Source of the DNA: Bradyrhizobium roseum
GTDB lineage: Bacteria > Pseudomonadota > Alphaproteobacteria > Rhizobiales > Xanthobacteraceae
NCBI RefSeq assembly: GCF_030413175.1
Contig: NZ_CP129212.1
Coordinates: 2,666,001-2,730,000 of the forward strand
DNA length: 64,000 nt
Direction: 5' to 3'
Position numbers and translations under genes: made by a program. Each line of letters begins with the position of its first letter. Positions within the stretch are counted from its first letter, which is position 1. Shown here piece after piece: positions 54,087 to 63,434 of this stretch. A model generated the notes under the pieces. The model had not been told where the DNA came from. It saw only the letters and a list, made by a program, of their open reading frames with translations, and searched no databases.

Positions 54087-55382
54087 TTACGTTCCCGACA
54101 TCCCGTTTACATCCGCCAGTGCCTGATCGAGGGTTTCGATGAGCATTTCGGCATGTTTGGCGCCAAACGCCAGCGGCGGCCGGATCTTGAGCACGTTGGC
54201 GTGCGGGCCGGCGGAACTGATCAGCACGTGCCGTTCACGCAGCAGGTTCACGATCCGCGCGGCCTCCGCTGTGGCAGGCGCGCCCGTCGGGCCACCGTGC
54301 CGCAGTTCGACGCCGACGAATAGTCCGGCTCCGCGCACTTCGGCAATCAACGCGTGCCGTGCCTGCAGCTCCATGAGCAGCCTGGTCAGATAACCCCCGG
54401 TGCGTTGCGCGTTCTGTACCAGCGCTTCGGCCTCGATCACGTCGAGCACCGCAATACCGGCGGCGGCAGAAACCGGATTGCCGCCAAAGGTGTTGAAGTA
54501 GCGCGACCGTCGTCCAAACTCCGCGAGCAGCTCGGGGCGCGCCGCCATCCCGGCGACGGGATGGCCGTTGCCCATCGGCTTGCCCATGGTGACGAGATCG
54601 GGGACGAGGCCGTGGCGGGCAAAGCCCCACATCCCTCCGCCGCAGCGGCCGAAGCCGGGTTGCACCTCGTCGGCGATGAAAAGCGCGCCCTCGGCCCGGA
54701 CGGCTTCGACCGCCGGGCGCAGAAAGCCGGGGGGATCGGCGAACACGCCGTCGCTGGAGAAAATCGTATCGACCAGAAGCGCCGCGGGGCGGATGCCGTG
54801 CTTCTTCATATCGGCCAGTGCATCGCTGACGTGACCGGCAAAGATTTGGCCGGCGTTCGAGGCCGAACCCGGCGCCGGCACCAGTCGCACGTGACTTCCT
54901 TCCGGAAGCGGCAGCCCGAGCGCGGGAGAGAGCTCAGCCAGCGCGCTGGTGACGCCATGATAGGCGTTCGCGGTGACGATGAAGCCGGTGCCGCCGGTGC
55001 AGGTTCGCGCGACGCGCAAGGCGAGGTCGTTGGCCTCGCTGCCGGTGCACGTGAACATGACGTGACCGATCTCGGGCGGAAACGTCGCGAGCAGTTTTTC
55101 CGCGAAATCGAGCACGGTCTCGTGCAAATAGCGCGTGTGCGTGTTGAGCACCGCGGCCTGCCGCGCAATCGCCTGCACGACACGCGGGTGGCAGTGCCCG
55201 ACCGATGCAACGTTGTTGTAGGCGTCCAGATAGCGATCACCGGCGGTGTCGTAGAGCCAGACGCCTTCGCCGCGGATGAACTGGACCGGCTGGTCGTAGA
55301 ACAGCCGATACGCCGGGCCGAGCAGCCGGCTTCGCCGCGCGATCATGTCTCGGGTCGAAAGGGCCTCATCGGCGGCGGACAT
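54087..55382 (-). CDS. Class III aminotransferase / phospho-lyase (AGXT2L-like)
   Basis: A 431-residue PLP enzyme of the class III aminotransferase family. The PLP Lys is in LVTMGKPMGNGHPV (about residue 270), the Asp in LFIADEVQPGFGR, and the phosphate loop CTGSEANDLALR is present. Members beside an APH-type kinase, like the next gene, include the phospho-lyases for phosphoethanolamine and 5-phosphohydroxy-lysine. The start ATG 55382 lies four bases after the kinase stop, so the two are coupled; an upstream frame to 55478 overlaps that gene. It is the last gene of the eight-gene operon. Confidence 0.8.
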   Translation of the reverse strand: MSAADEALSTRDMIARRSRLLGPAYRLFYDQPVQFIRGEGVWLYDTAGDRYLDAYNNVASVGHCHPRVVQAIARQAAVLNTHTRYLHETVLDFAEKLLATFPPEIGHVMFTCTGSEANDLALRVARTCTGGTGFIVTANAYHGVTSALAELSPALGLPLPEGSHVRLVPAPGSASNAGQIFAGHVSDALADMKKHGIRPAALLVDTIFSSDGVFADPPGFLRPAVEAVRAEGALFIADEVQPGFGRCGGGMWGFARHGLVPDLVTMGKPMGNGHPVAGMAARPELLAEFGRRSRYFNTFGGNPVSAAAGIAVLDVIEAEALVQNAQRTGGYLTRLLMELQARHALIAEVRGAGLFVGVELRHGGPTGAPATAEAARIVNLLRERHVLISSAGPHANVLKIRPPLAFGAKHAEMLIETLDQALADVNGMSGT

Positions 55383-55386
55383 CTCT

Positions 55387-56463
55387 CTACTCCACATCGC
55401 AGGCGCGTTGAATCTGAAGTATGGCCTGGTCTCGGGACAGCGCCGCCATGCGCTGCAGCCGCGCCCAGGCCGCAGCATTATTGCGCAGAATGTAATTCCG
55501 GTTAGCAGGATAGCGGGCTGCGCGCCAACTGCTGATCACGATCGTCATGGCCATCCGCGTGGCGATCAGGTCGAACAGCGCGCCGAATTCAGCGGGCTCC
55601 AGCGGCAGCTCGGCATGGTAGGCCGCGATCATCTCGCAGGCCGGCGCCAGCGGATCGTCGCTGTCGGCCACCTGATACGCCGCCGTGATCGCGAGGTCGT
55701 TGACCCGCGCGGTGCAGGTGAGGTCGCCGAAATCGATGATTCCGGCAACGCCGGCCTGGGTTTCGGGGTCGACGACGACGTTATGCGGGTTGAGGTCGTT
55801 ATGGACGGGCTGGTTCGGCAATTGCGGAAGTATCGGCAGGGCGCGGGTTTCGAAGCCGTCGAGAATGTCCTCAACCAGACCGCGCCGATCGCCGGGGACG
55901 GCGTCGATCAGCGGCCGCAGTTCGGTTGCGTGCTGAAGGTCCCACAGCAATTTGTGATTGGCGCCGCAATGGCTGAAGTCACTGAGGCCCCGCGTAAGCC
56001 GTGCGGCGCACCGGCCGAGATCACGCCGCAGCGCCGCAGACCCTGTGGCTGCATGCATCGGGGTTCCCTCGAGATACGACAACAGGCGCACGACCCGCGT
56101 CGAGCCGTCGTCGAACGTCAGATCGAGCTCGGTCATGCCGTTCCGTGCCGGAAAGATGCGCGGGACCGGCAGGCCGGGGTCCGCAGCAGCGAGATGGAGC
56201 AGCGCCTCCGTCTGCAAATTGGTCACCGCGCGGTCTTCCGCGGGATTGGCAATCTTCAGGACATACGCGTGCCCGCTCAGCGAGCGCAGCCGAAAGTTCT
56301 GATCGCGCTCGCTGTCGAGCCGGTGTACGGCGGCGGTCAGGCCGTAGTGCTCCGCCGCCAGTCTCTGGGCCAGCGTTTCCGGGACGGCAGATGCGGCGCG
56401 CAAGGTATCGATCGGGTGATCGGCAATCGTCGCAGGCGACCCGTCCGGCGCTGGAATTTCCAT
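55387..56463 (-). CDS. APH/HYKK-type kinase (phosphotransferase family)
   Basis: A 358-residue kinase of the aminoglycoside phosphotransferase fold. The catalytic loop is PVHNDLNPHNVVVD with Asp and Asn, followed by IIDFGDL (the Mg2+ Asp). The N-lobe Lys is in HAYVLKIANP. The closest known group is the hydroxylysine kinase (HYKK/AGPHD1) family, which phosphorylates a hydroxyl group of an amino acid before a phospho-lyase acts. The adjacent class III aminotransferase fits this pairing. The true substrate here is unknown. Confidence 0.75.
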   Translation of the reverse strand: MEIPAPDGSPATIADHPIDTLRAASAVPETLAQRLAAEHYGLTAAVHRLDSERDQNFRLRSLSGHAYVLKIANPAEDRAVTNLQTEALLHLAAADPGLPVPRIFPARNGMTELDLTFDDGSTRVVRLLSYLEGTPMHAATGSAALRRDLGRCAARLTRGLSDFSHCGANHKLLWDLQHATELRPLIDAVPGDRRGLVEDILDGFETRALPILPQLPNQPVHNDLNPHNVVVDPETQAGVAGIIDFGDLTCTARVNDLAITAAYQVADSDDPLAPACEMIAAYHAELPLEPAEFGALFDLIATRMAMTIVISSWRAARYPANRNYILRNNAAAWARLQRMAALSRDQAILQIQRACDVE

Positions 56464-56472
56464 TGACGTCGC

Positions 56473-57408
56473 TCAGTAGCCGCGTTCGCGGTCGATGGAG
56501 TGCGGCGGGCGCCGGCCGGCGCGTATCGCTTCCGCGGTCGCGCGAAACGTCGCCCCGATCGCTTCCACGCTGACTTCACAGGCATCATGAGGCGTGACGA
56601 CGATGTTGGGGTGCCGCCAGAACGGGTGCCGCGGCGGCAATGGCTCGGTTGCGAACACATCGAGCGCCGCGCCGGCAAGCTGGCCGTCCCCCAGCGCCGC
56701 GAGCAGATCGGCTTCGACCAGATGCTCGCCGCGGCCGACCTGGATCAGGTAGCCGCCACGACAGATACGCGCGAACGTGTTGCGGTTGAGGATGCCTTTG
56801 GTCTCCGGCGTGAGCGGCAGCAGGTTCACGAGAATCTCGGTCTGGCCAAGCATGGCCTCAAGACCGGCAGCGCCATGAAAGCCGCGCACGCCTTGTGGCG
56901 TCGGCTTTTCGGTTCGGCTCCACGCCATGACCGGAAAGCCGAGTAGTGCGAGATCGGCAGCGACCCTGCGGCCGATTTCGCCAAACCCTAGAATTCCGAC
57001 CGGCACGTCCTGCGCCCGGCGCGGGCCGAGACGCTGCCAGCGCTCCTCGCGCTGCTGCGCCTGATAGGTCGCAAAGCGCCGCTGATGGCCGATGACGTGC
57101 CAGGCGACGAAGCCGGACATCATCTGGGCCTGCGCGGGGTCGACGACGCGGATCACTTCGACATCGGGACGCAGGCTGGGGCACGCCAGGATGTTGTCGA
57201 CGCCGGCGCCGATCGAGCAGACCGCCTGCAGATTGGGATAGCGTTCGAAAGCGTCATCCGGCGGATGCCAGGCCACCGCCAGCCGAACATCCGATGCCGG
57301 CCCCTCATGCGGATGGCTGACGATCTCGATGCGGTCGGCGGCGCGCATGAAGTGCGGGCCGAGATAGCCGCGGAGATCGAGGCTCTTGCTAACCAGGACG
57401 CAGCGCAT
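56473..57408 (-). CDS. D-2-hydroxyacid dehydrogenase (GhrA-like glyoxylate/hydroxypyruvate reductase)
   Basis: A 311-residue NAD(P)-dependent dehydrogenase. The cofactor loop is GILGFGEIGRRV, with catalytic Arg in VGRGEHLVE, Glu in DVFATEPLPPRHPFW and His in VTPHDAC. The sequence, with WHPPDDAFERYPNLQAVCSIGAGVD at the start, is typical of the GhrA group that reduces glyoxylate or hydroxypyruvate. It sits between the ABC transporter genes and the kinase gene in the same operon. Confidence 0.8.
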   Translation of the reverse strand: MRCVLVSKSLDLRGYLGPHFMRAADRIEIVSHPHEGPASDVRLAVAWHPPDDAFERYPNLQAVCSIGAGVDNILACPSLRPDVEVIRVVDPAQAQMMSGFVAWHVIGHQRRFATYQAQQREERWQRLGPRRAQDVPVGILGFGEIGRRVAADLALLGFPVMAWSRTEKPTPQGVRGFHGAAGLEAMLGQTEILVNLLPLTPETKGILNRNTFARICRGGYLIQVGRGEHLVEADLLAALGDGQLAGAALDVFATEPLPPRHPFWRHPNIVVTPHDACEVSVEAIGATFRATAEAIRAGRRPPHSIDRERGY

Positions 57409-57423
57409 CGTTCGTAATCCGGT

Positions 57424-59031
57424 TCATGCCGCCTTGGACGATGACGTCTGGCCGGGCACGGCGGAAAGCAGTTCGCGCGTGTAGGCGTGCTCGGGGGCGG
57501 CAAACAGCAGCGATGCGGATTTGAGTTCGACGATCGCGCCGTGCTGCATCACCGCGATGCGATCGCAGATCTGCGCGGCGACGCGCAGGTCATGGGTGAT
57601 AAACAGCATCGACAAGCCCAGCCGGGCCTTCAGGTCTTCCAGCAGGTGCAGCACCTGTGCCTGCACCGAGACGTCGAGCGCGGAGACCGCCTCGTCGGCG
57701 ACCAGGATTTCCGGGTCGAGGGCCAGCGCCCGCGCAATGCCGATGCGCTGCCGTTGGCCGCCGGAGAATTCATGCGGAAAGCGTTCCATCGCGCTGGCGT
57801 TGAGGCCGACCAGGCCGAGCAGTTCGCCGGCTCGCTTGCGCGCTGCTGCCGGGTCGGCGCCATGCGCGATCGGTCCGTCAGTGATAATGTTGCCGACCTT
57901 CCGGCGCGGGTTGAGGGAGGCAAACGGATCCTGAAACACCATCTGGATGCGGCGGCGCTGCTCGCGCAGCGCCTTTCCCTTGATCCGGGTGAGATCGACG
58001 TCACCGATACGGACGGTGCCGGCGTCGGGTTCGATCAGCCGCATCACGAGGCGTGCGACAGACGATTTTCCGGAGCCGGATTCGCCGACCAGACCAAGCG
58101 TCTCGCCGCGAAAAATATCAAAACTGACGTCTCTGGCCGCCTGTACGCGCCGTTCGGCGCGGAACCAGCCGCCGCCGCTGACATAGGTCTTGCCGAGGCC
58201 GATCACCTCCACGGCCTTGCTGCGGTCGACCAACGGTGCGCGCGGTGGCGGCTGCAGCGTCGGAACCGCGGCCAGCAAGGCGCGGGTATAGGGATGCTGG
58301 GCGCGCTGCAGCACGTCGTCGGCGGTGCCCTGTTCGACCACCTTGCCGTGCTGGAGCACGACCACGCGATCGGCGATTTCGGCGACGACGCCGAAATCAT
58401 GGGTGATGAACATCACGGCCATGTTGCGGCGACGCTGCAGGTCTCGGATCAGCTTGAGGATCTGCGCCTGCGTCGTGACATCGAGCGCCGTTGTCGGTTC
58501 GTCGGCCACCAGCACGGCCGGTTCGAGTGCCAGCGCCATGGCAATCATCGCGCGCTGGCGCTGGCCGCCGGACAATTGATGGGGGTAGGCACGAACGATC
58601 CGCTCGGGGTCGGGCAGGCCGACTTCACCGATCAAGGCGAGCGCCTTTTGGCGGCGTGCCTTCGGCGTCAAGAGATCATGCGCCTCGAACATCTCTGCGA
58701 TCTGGTCACCGATCCGCATCAGCGGATTAAGAGCCGTCATCGGCTCCTGGAACACCATGGCGATGCGGCGGCCCCGCAGCGCGAACCATTCCGTCGGGCC
58801 GAGCGACACCAAATTGTTGCCCTCGAACAGGATCTCGCCGGCCTCGGCCGTCACCGTTTCCGGCAGCAGACCCATCAGCGCGTGCGCGCACATCGACTTG
58901 CCGGAGCCGGATTCGCCGACCACGCAGAGGATTTTGCCGCCCGTGAGTTCGAACGAAACGTCGTCCACGGCATAGGGGCGATCACCCCCGGGCGGCAGCG
59001 CCAGTTTCAGGTTCCTGATGACGACGCTCAT
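57424..59031 (-). CDS. Peptide/opine-type ABC transporter, fused ATP-binding subunits (DppD-DppF)
   Basis: A 535-residue fusion of two ATPase domains of the Opp/Dpp family. Each half has Walker A (VGESGSGKS, about residues 37 and 317), the signature (LSGGQRQR and FSGGQRQR) and Walker B (VADEPTT and VADEAVS). It forms the energiser of the ABC importer with the two permeases upstream. The ATG lies two bases after the upstream stop. The substrate is judged by the operon, probably an amino-compound or short peptide. Confidence 0.9.
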   Translation of the reverse strand: MSVVIRNLKLALPPGGDRPYAVDDVSFELTGGKILCVVGESGSGKSMCAHALMGLLPETVTAEAGEILFEGNNLVSLGPTEWFALRGRRIAMVFQEPMTALNPLMRIGDQIAEMFEAHDLLTPKARRQKALALIGEVGLPDPERIVRAYPHQLSGGQRQRAMIAMALALEPAVLVADEPTTALDVTTQAQILKLIRDLQRRRNMAVMFITHDFGVVAEIADRVVVLQHGKVVEQGTADDVLQRAQHPYTRALLAAVPTLQPPPRAPLVDRSKAVEVIGLGKTYVSGGGWFRAERRVQAARDVSFDIFRGETLGLVGESGSGKSSVARLVMRLIEPDAGTVRIGDVDLTRIKGKALREQRRRIQMVFQDPFASLNPRRKVGNIITDGPIAHGADPAAARKRAGELLGLVGLNASAMERFPHEFSGGQRQRIGIARALALDPEILVADEAVSALDVSVQAQVLHLLEDLKARLGLSMLFITHDLRVAAQICDRIAVMQHGAIVELKSASLLFAAPEHAYTRELLSAVPGQTSSSKAA

Positions 59032-59033
59032 GC

Positions 59034-59873
59034 TCAGCGTCCCCCCTTGGCGAGGCGGGGGTTGAGCGCGTCGTTGAGACCTTCACCGATCAGGTTCAGC
59101 GCCAGCACCGAGACCAGAATGGCGATGCCGGGGAATACCGTGATCCACCAGGCCTGGCGGATCACGGTGCGGCCGGCACCGACCATGTAGCCCCATGACA
59201 TCAGATTGGGATCGCCGAGCCCGAGAAAGGAGAGCGAGGATTCCAGCAGGATTGCGGTAGCCACCATCAGCGACGCCAGCACGATGACCGGCGACAGCGC
59301 GTTCGGCAGGATCTCGCGCCAGATGATCCACCAGTTGGTCTGGCCGGTCACGACCGCCGCCTGGACATATTCGCGCGTGCGCAGCGACAATACCTCGCCG
59401 CGCACCAGCCGCGCCACCGGGGGCCAGCTGACGATGGCGATGGCGGTCACGATCGAGACGATGGAGGGCTGCATGATCGCGACCAGCACGATTGCAAGCG
59501 CAAAGCTCGGCACGGTCTGAAAAAATTCCGTGAAGCGCATCAGGGCATCGTCGATCTTGCCGCCGAAATATCCGGCCGCAGCGCCGAGCGGGATGCCGAC
59601 CGCCAGCGCGGCCACCGTCGAGATCAGGCCGACCAGCAGCGAGACGCGGGCGCCGTAGATGATGCCAGCCATCACGTCGCGGCCGAGCGCGTCGGTGCCA
59701 AGCGGCAGATGGGCAAGCGTGAACGGCGGCAGGAACGGCCGCTGCACCATGCGCCAGGGCGAGGTCGGAAACAGCAACGGACCAACCAGCGCAACCGCAA
59801 TCGCAATGGTCAGGATCGCGACGCCGATCAGTCCGCCGGGATTGCGCAGCAGCATTCGCCAGACTTGCCTCAT
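59034..59873 (-). CDS. ABC transporter permease (DppC-like)
   Basis: A 279-residue inner-membrane permease with five to six helices and the EAA loop (REYVQAAVVTGQTNWWIIWREILPN). The N-terminal RNPGGLIGVAILTIAIAVALVGP and PLGTDALGRDVMAGIIYGARVSL are typical of DppC. The ATG overlaps the DppB stop by four bases (ATGA). A longer frame to 60356 is a wrong-frame extension. Confidence 0.9.
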   Translation of the reverse strand: MRQVWRMLLRNPGGLIGVAILTIAIAVALVGPLLFPTSPWRMVQRPFLPPFTLAHLPLGTDALGRDVMAGIIYGARVSLLVGLISTVAALAVGIPLGAAAGYFGGKIDDALMRFTEFFQTVPSFALAIVLVAIMQPSIVSIVTAIAIVSWPPVARLVRGEVLSLRTREYVQAAVVTGQTNWWIIWREILPNALSPVIVLASLMVATAILLESSLSFLGLGDPNLMSWGYMVGAGRTVIRQAWWITVFPGIAILVSVLALNLIGEGLNDALNPRLAKGGR

Positions 59874-60841
59874 GACGCGAACTCGATGCGCGGATCGACG
59901 GAGCGGTAGACCAGGTCCGTGATCAGGTTGAAGGCCAGCACCATCGCCGAGCAGACGACGAAGACGCCGAGCAGCAGATTGTAGTCGCGCTGCAGCAGCG
60001 CTTCGTACATCAGGCGGCCGATACCCGGCCATGCGAACACGGTCTCGGTCAGAACCGCGCCGCCGACCAGCGTGCCGGCCTGCAGACCCGCCAAGGTAAC
60101 CACCGGCAACAGCGCGTTGCGCAGCACGTGCCGGCGCTGGATCACGCTGTTGGACAGCCCTTTGGCGCGCGCGGTCTTGACGAAATCGAGCCGGTTGACC
60201 TCGAGCATCGAGGCGCGCGTCATGCGCGCATAGGTCGCCATGAAGAACAGGCCGATGGTCGTCGCCGGCAGCACGAGGTGGGCGGCGACGTCCAGCACGT
60301 GGGCGAGCCCGGTATAGTTCGCGCCGACCGTCTCGTAGCCGAAGCTTGGCAGCCAATCCATCGCGACCGAAAACAGCAGGATCGCCATCAGCGCAACCCA
60401 GAACAGCGGGGTGGCGTAGAAGATCAGTGCCAGCACCGTGATGGTGGTATCGGCCCAGGTGCCGGCAAACCGCGCCGCCAGCGCCCCGAACAGGATGCCG
60501 AACAGAAGCGAAATCGCGAACGCGGTTCCGGTCAGCAACAGCGTCGCCGGCAGGCGTTGCAGGATCAGGGTTGCGACCGGCATCTGCTGGCGAAACGAGA
60601 ATCCGAGATCGAGGCTGAGGATGCCTTTGACATAGAGAAACAGCTGCACCGGCAGCGGCTGGTCGAGGCCGAACTTCTCGCGGAGTTGTGCCAGGAAAAT
60701 CTGATCGCCTGCGCCGGCTTCACCCGCCATCACCAGCGCCGGATCGCCCGGCGCCAACCGGATCAGGAAGAAGTTAAGGACGATGAGCGCGAGAAGCACG
60801 ACGATGGCCTTCGCAATCCGCTGGGCGATGAAGGAAATCAT
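59870..60841 (-). CDS. ABC transporter permease (DppB-like)
   Basis: A 323-residue permease with six helices. It has the N-terminal FIAQRIAKAIVVLLALIVLNFFLIRLAPGDP motif and the EAA loop (DFVKTARAKGLSNSVIQRRHVLRNALLP), both standard for DppB. It follows the binding-protein gene with a 72-base gap that holds a hairpin, and is coupled to the DppC gene. Confidence 0.9.
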   Translation of the reverse strand: MISFIAQRIAKAIVVLLALIVLNFFLIRLAPGDPALVMAGEAGAGDQIFLAQLREKFGLDQPLPVQLFLYVKGILSLDLGFSFRQQMPVATLILQRLPATLLLTGTAFAISLLFGILFGALAARFAGTWADTTITVLALIFYATPLFWVALMAILLFSVAMDWLPSFGYETVGANYTGLAHVLDVAAHLVLPATTIGLFFMATYARMTRASMLEVNRLDFVKTARAKGLSNSVIQRRHVLRNALLPVVTLAGLQAGTLVGGAVLTETVFAWPGIGRLMYEALLQRDYNLLLGVFVVCSAMVLAFNLITDLVYRSVDPRIEFAS

Positions 60842-60871
60842 GTTCGGCCGATGGTGTTGGAGGCGCGATAT

Positions 60872-60902
60872 CCGGGCGTCAGGCTTGGGGACTGACGCCC
60901 GG
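60872..60902 (-). other. Hairpin between the binding-protein and permease genes
   Basis: CCGGGCGTCAG and CTGACGCCCGG form a perfect 11-bp stem with a nine-base loop (60883-60891), with no T run. Such hairpins after binding-protein genes often protect the upstream mRNA and lower expression of the membrane genes behind them. That role is inference here. Confidence 0.6.
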
Positions 60903-60913
60903 TGCGTCCGCGA

Positions 60914-62467
60914 TTACTTTTCAATCCAGGCGTCGCGGAAGCCGTCGTTCACGCCAATGCCTGTCGTGATCAGGTTCTTGACGCTGCAACGGGTAATGGT
61001 CGGGAACTGCAATTCGAGCATCCACGCCACAGGCACGTCCTCGACGAGAATCTTCTGCGCCTTGGCGTAGATCTCCCCGCGCGCCGCATCGGGGAAGGCG
61101 ACCGCGCCCTCGGCGAACAGCTTGTCGATTTCGGGATTCGAATAGCCCTCGACGTTGTTGAACGGCGATCCCTTGGCGATCTGGCTGGAGATGTAGTTGC
61201 GGCCGACACCGAGCGCGGGATCGCCATACTGATAGAGGTAGGTGAAGGCGATGTCGTAGTCCCACTCGCTGACTTTTTGATTCCAGCCGGGGACGTCGGT
61301 CGCGACCATCTCGACGTTGATGCCGACGTCCTGCAGGTTCTGGCGAACCATTTCGGCCCAGCGCTGCCATGTCTCGCCATAGGGCAGAGGCAGCATGCGC
61401 AGCTTCTCGCCGTTGTAGCCGGCTTCCTTGAGCAGCGCCTTCGCCTTGGCCGGATCGTAATCGTATGTCGGCACCGCACCCGTGTAGTACTTGATCGTCG
61501 AGCCCGACGGGCCGGTGGCGACCTTGCCGAGGCCGTTCCAGACCACGTCCTTGGCCATGTTGCGATCGATCGCAAACATCAGCGCCTGACGGAATTTCTT
61601 GTTCGCGGTGGGGCCGGATCGGTTGTTGAGCCAGAGCCAGGAATGCGGGCTGAAGAATTCCCAGCCGGCGCCGGTGACGCAGGTGTTCTTGAGCTTGCTC
61701 AGGCGCGGCACGTCGAAATTTTCCACCGAGCCGCCCGGCAGCACGTCCACCTTGCCGGTCTCGTAGGCGACCGAGCGCGCGGCGGCGTCGGGAATCACAT
61801 GCCAGTAGATCTCGTCGATGTTGGGCTTTCCCTTGACGTGGTAGTTCGGATTCTTGACCAGCTTGATGAACGAGCCCTTCTGCCACTCCTTGAACATGAA
61901 GGGGCCGGTGCCGACCGGCGTGTTGTTGGCCGGGTTGGTCTTGAAATCGGTGCCGTCATAGATGTGCTTCGGAACCATCGGCAGCGAGCCGACCTCGAAG
62001 ATGCCGATGAAGGGACCGAACGGCTGCTTCAGCGTGAAGACCACCGTCGATTCATCCGGCGCCTCGACCTTGTCGAGTTGCACCAGATTGCCGCGGGCGC
62101 GTGCGTGGGTCTGCTTGAGGAATTCGATCGAGAACAGGACGTCCGCCGAGGTGAACGGCTTGCCGTCATGCCAGGTCGCGCCCTTGACCAGCTTGAACGT
62201 GTAGGTCTTGCCATCCGCGCTGACCGTCCAGCTCTCGGCGAGGCCGGGCAAGGGATCGAGTTTGGGGCTGTAGCGCAGCAGGCCTTCATAGATGTTGCCG
62301 GCCACCATCTGGGTCGGGCCGTTCTGGACCAGGCCGACCATCAGGCTCGGTGGTTCCGGCTGAATCACGGCATTGACGACGCCGCCTGCCTTCGGCCCCT
62401 CGGCCAAGGCTGCGGTGCTCAAGAGAAACGTCGCCGCGAGGCTCATCAAGATCTTACGCTTGGACAT
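60914..62467 (-). CDS. Periplasmic ABC substrate-binding protein (family 5, DppA-like)
   Basis: A 517-residue binding protein of the peptide/opine/nickel family 5. It has a signal peptide (residues 1-22, cleavage near ALAEG). The body contains NIYEGLLRYSP, WHDGKPFTSADVLFS and GTGPFMFKEW, which are family markers. The substrate is unknown; the operon contents (kinase, aminotransferase, hydroxyacid dehydrogenase, aldolase) favour an amino or hydroxy compound. It lies between two hairpins. Confidence 0.88.
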   Translation of the reverse strand: MSKRKILMSLAATFLLSTAALAEGPKAGGVVNAVIQPEPPSLMVGLVQNGPTQMVAGNIYEGLLRYSPKLDPLPGLAESWTVSADGKTYTFKLVKGATWHDGKPFTSADVLFSIEFLKQTHARARGNLVQLDKVEAPDESTVVFTLKQPFGPFIGIFEVGSLPMVPKHIYDGTDFKTNPANNTPVGTGPFMFKEWQKGSFIKLVKNPNYHVKGKPNIDEIYWHVIPDAAARSVAYETGKVDVLPGGSVENFDVPRLSKLKNTCVTGAGWEFFSPHSWLWLNNRSGPTANKKFRQALMFAIDRNMAKDVVWNGLGKVATGPSGSTIKYYTGAVPTYDYDPAKAKALLKEAGYNGEKLRMLPLPYGETWQRWAEMVRQNLQDVGINVEMVATDVPGWNQKVSEWDYDIAFTYLYQYGDPALGVGRNYISSQIAKGSPFNNVEGYSNPEIDKLFAEGAVAFPDAARGEIYAKAQKILVEDVPVAWMLELQFPTITRCSVKNLITTGIGVNDGFRDAWIEK

Positions 62468-62499
62468 TACATACCTCGTTTAAAGAAAAGGAGCTTTCT

Positions 62500-62522
62500 G
62501 CGCCCTCAAATGTCGAGGGCGC
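62500..62522 (-). other. Hairpin between the aldolase and binding-protein genes
   Basis: GCGCCCTC and GAGGGCGC form a perfect eight-base stem around a seven-base loop, without a T run. It may set the relative level of the aldolase and binding-protein messages. Confidence 0.5.
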
Positions 62523-62527
62523 CTCGA

Positions 62528-63316
62528 TCAGTTCGCAAAGTCGGGATCGGTACGCTCGAGCATTCGCTTGAAGGCGGCCCATTCGCTGTCGGGAACGCCA
62601 CTGGTTTCGATCGCGTCGTAGAAGCTGGCGTATTGGCCGGCCGTCTTGCGGGCGACCGCTGCGGACAGCTCGATGACTTCGGCGCCGGACGACTGCACGG
62701 CGAGCTGGGCGCGGCAGGAGCGTTCCAGATTGTGCATCAGCTTGAAGGCCTCGGCGACGGAGCGCCCGCAGGTCAGCATGCCGTGGCTGCGCAGCACCAT
62801 GACGAACTTGTCGCCGAGATCGGCGACGAGGCGCTCACGTTCGTCGAGATCAAGCGCGATACCTTCGTAGTCGTGATAGGCGAGGCAGTCGGTGAACTGC
62901 AGCGACCATTGATTGAGCGGCAACAGGCCCCGCTTCTGGCAGGCAACCGCGATGCCGGCCACGGTGTGCGTGTGCAGGACGCAGATCGCATCATGTCGCG
63001 CGGCATGGATCGCGCTGTGAATCGTGAAGCCGGCCGGGTTGATGCCGAGACCCATGGGGTCGTCGATGACGTTTCCGTCCAGATCGACCGTCACCAGGTT
63101 GGATGCTGTGACTTCCTCGAAGCGCAGGCCATAGGGATTGATGAGGAAGCGGTCCTGCCGGCCCGGCAGACGGGCGGAGATGTGGGTGTAGATGCTGTCG
63201 TCGAGGCCGAGCCGGTGAATCAGCCGGTACGCGGCTGCGAGGTCGATCCTGATCTGGAGAGTCTGGTCGGCCGCCGCCGGCCATGCCTTTGCGGTGGTGT
63301 GGGCTGCGCTGGTCAT
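62528..63316 (-). CDS. Class II aldolase/adducin family protein
   Basis: A 262-residue class II aldolase/adducin protein. The zinc His residues are in CVLHTHTVAG, and a third His is in RSHGMLTCGRS. The acidic residues of the sugar-phosphate aldolases are not clear. The family includes fuculose-phosphate aldolase and adducin-like proteins with other roles. It is the first gene of the leftward operon and is divergent from the GntR gene with 118 bases between. Confidence 0.78.
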   Translation of the reverse strand: MTSAAHTTAKAWPAAADQTLQIRIDLAAAYRLIHRLGLDDSIYTHISARLPGRQDRFLINPYGLRFEEVTASNLVTVDLDGNVIDDPMGLGINPAGFTIHSAIHAARHDAICVLHTHTVAGIAVACQKRGLLPLNQWSLQFTDCLAYHDYEGIALDLDERERLVADLGDKFVMVLRSHGMLTCGRSVAEAFKLMHNLERSCRAQLAVQSSGAEVIELSAAVARKTAGQYASFYDAIETSGVPDSEWAAFKRMLERTDPDFAN

Positions 63317-63383
63317 TTTCGCCTAAATCCATTTTCCATTTTTTCAGCTTGCGTGCGACGCAGCATTTGGACAAGATTAAAGT

Positions 63384-63396
63384 GTCGACAATCGAC
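63384..63396. promoter_or_regulatory. GntR operator candidate between divergent genes
   Basis: GTCGA-CAA-TCGAC is a perfect inverted repeat, extended by TGTCGACA (63383-63390), in the short divergent region between the aldolase operon and the GntR gene. FCD-type GntR regulators often bind such TGTCGACA-like sites near their own genes. The call is by position only. Confidence 0.35.
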
Positions 63397-63434
63397 GATC
63401 AAAAAATAGTCAAGAGATGACGCAGGTTTAGCCG

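Noticed and set aside
60902..63409. 835-codon plus-strand frame opposite the binding-protein and aldolase genes
   Set aside because: It runs across two genes with clear family motifs on the minus strand and their spacer; its own translation resembles no family.
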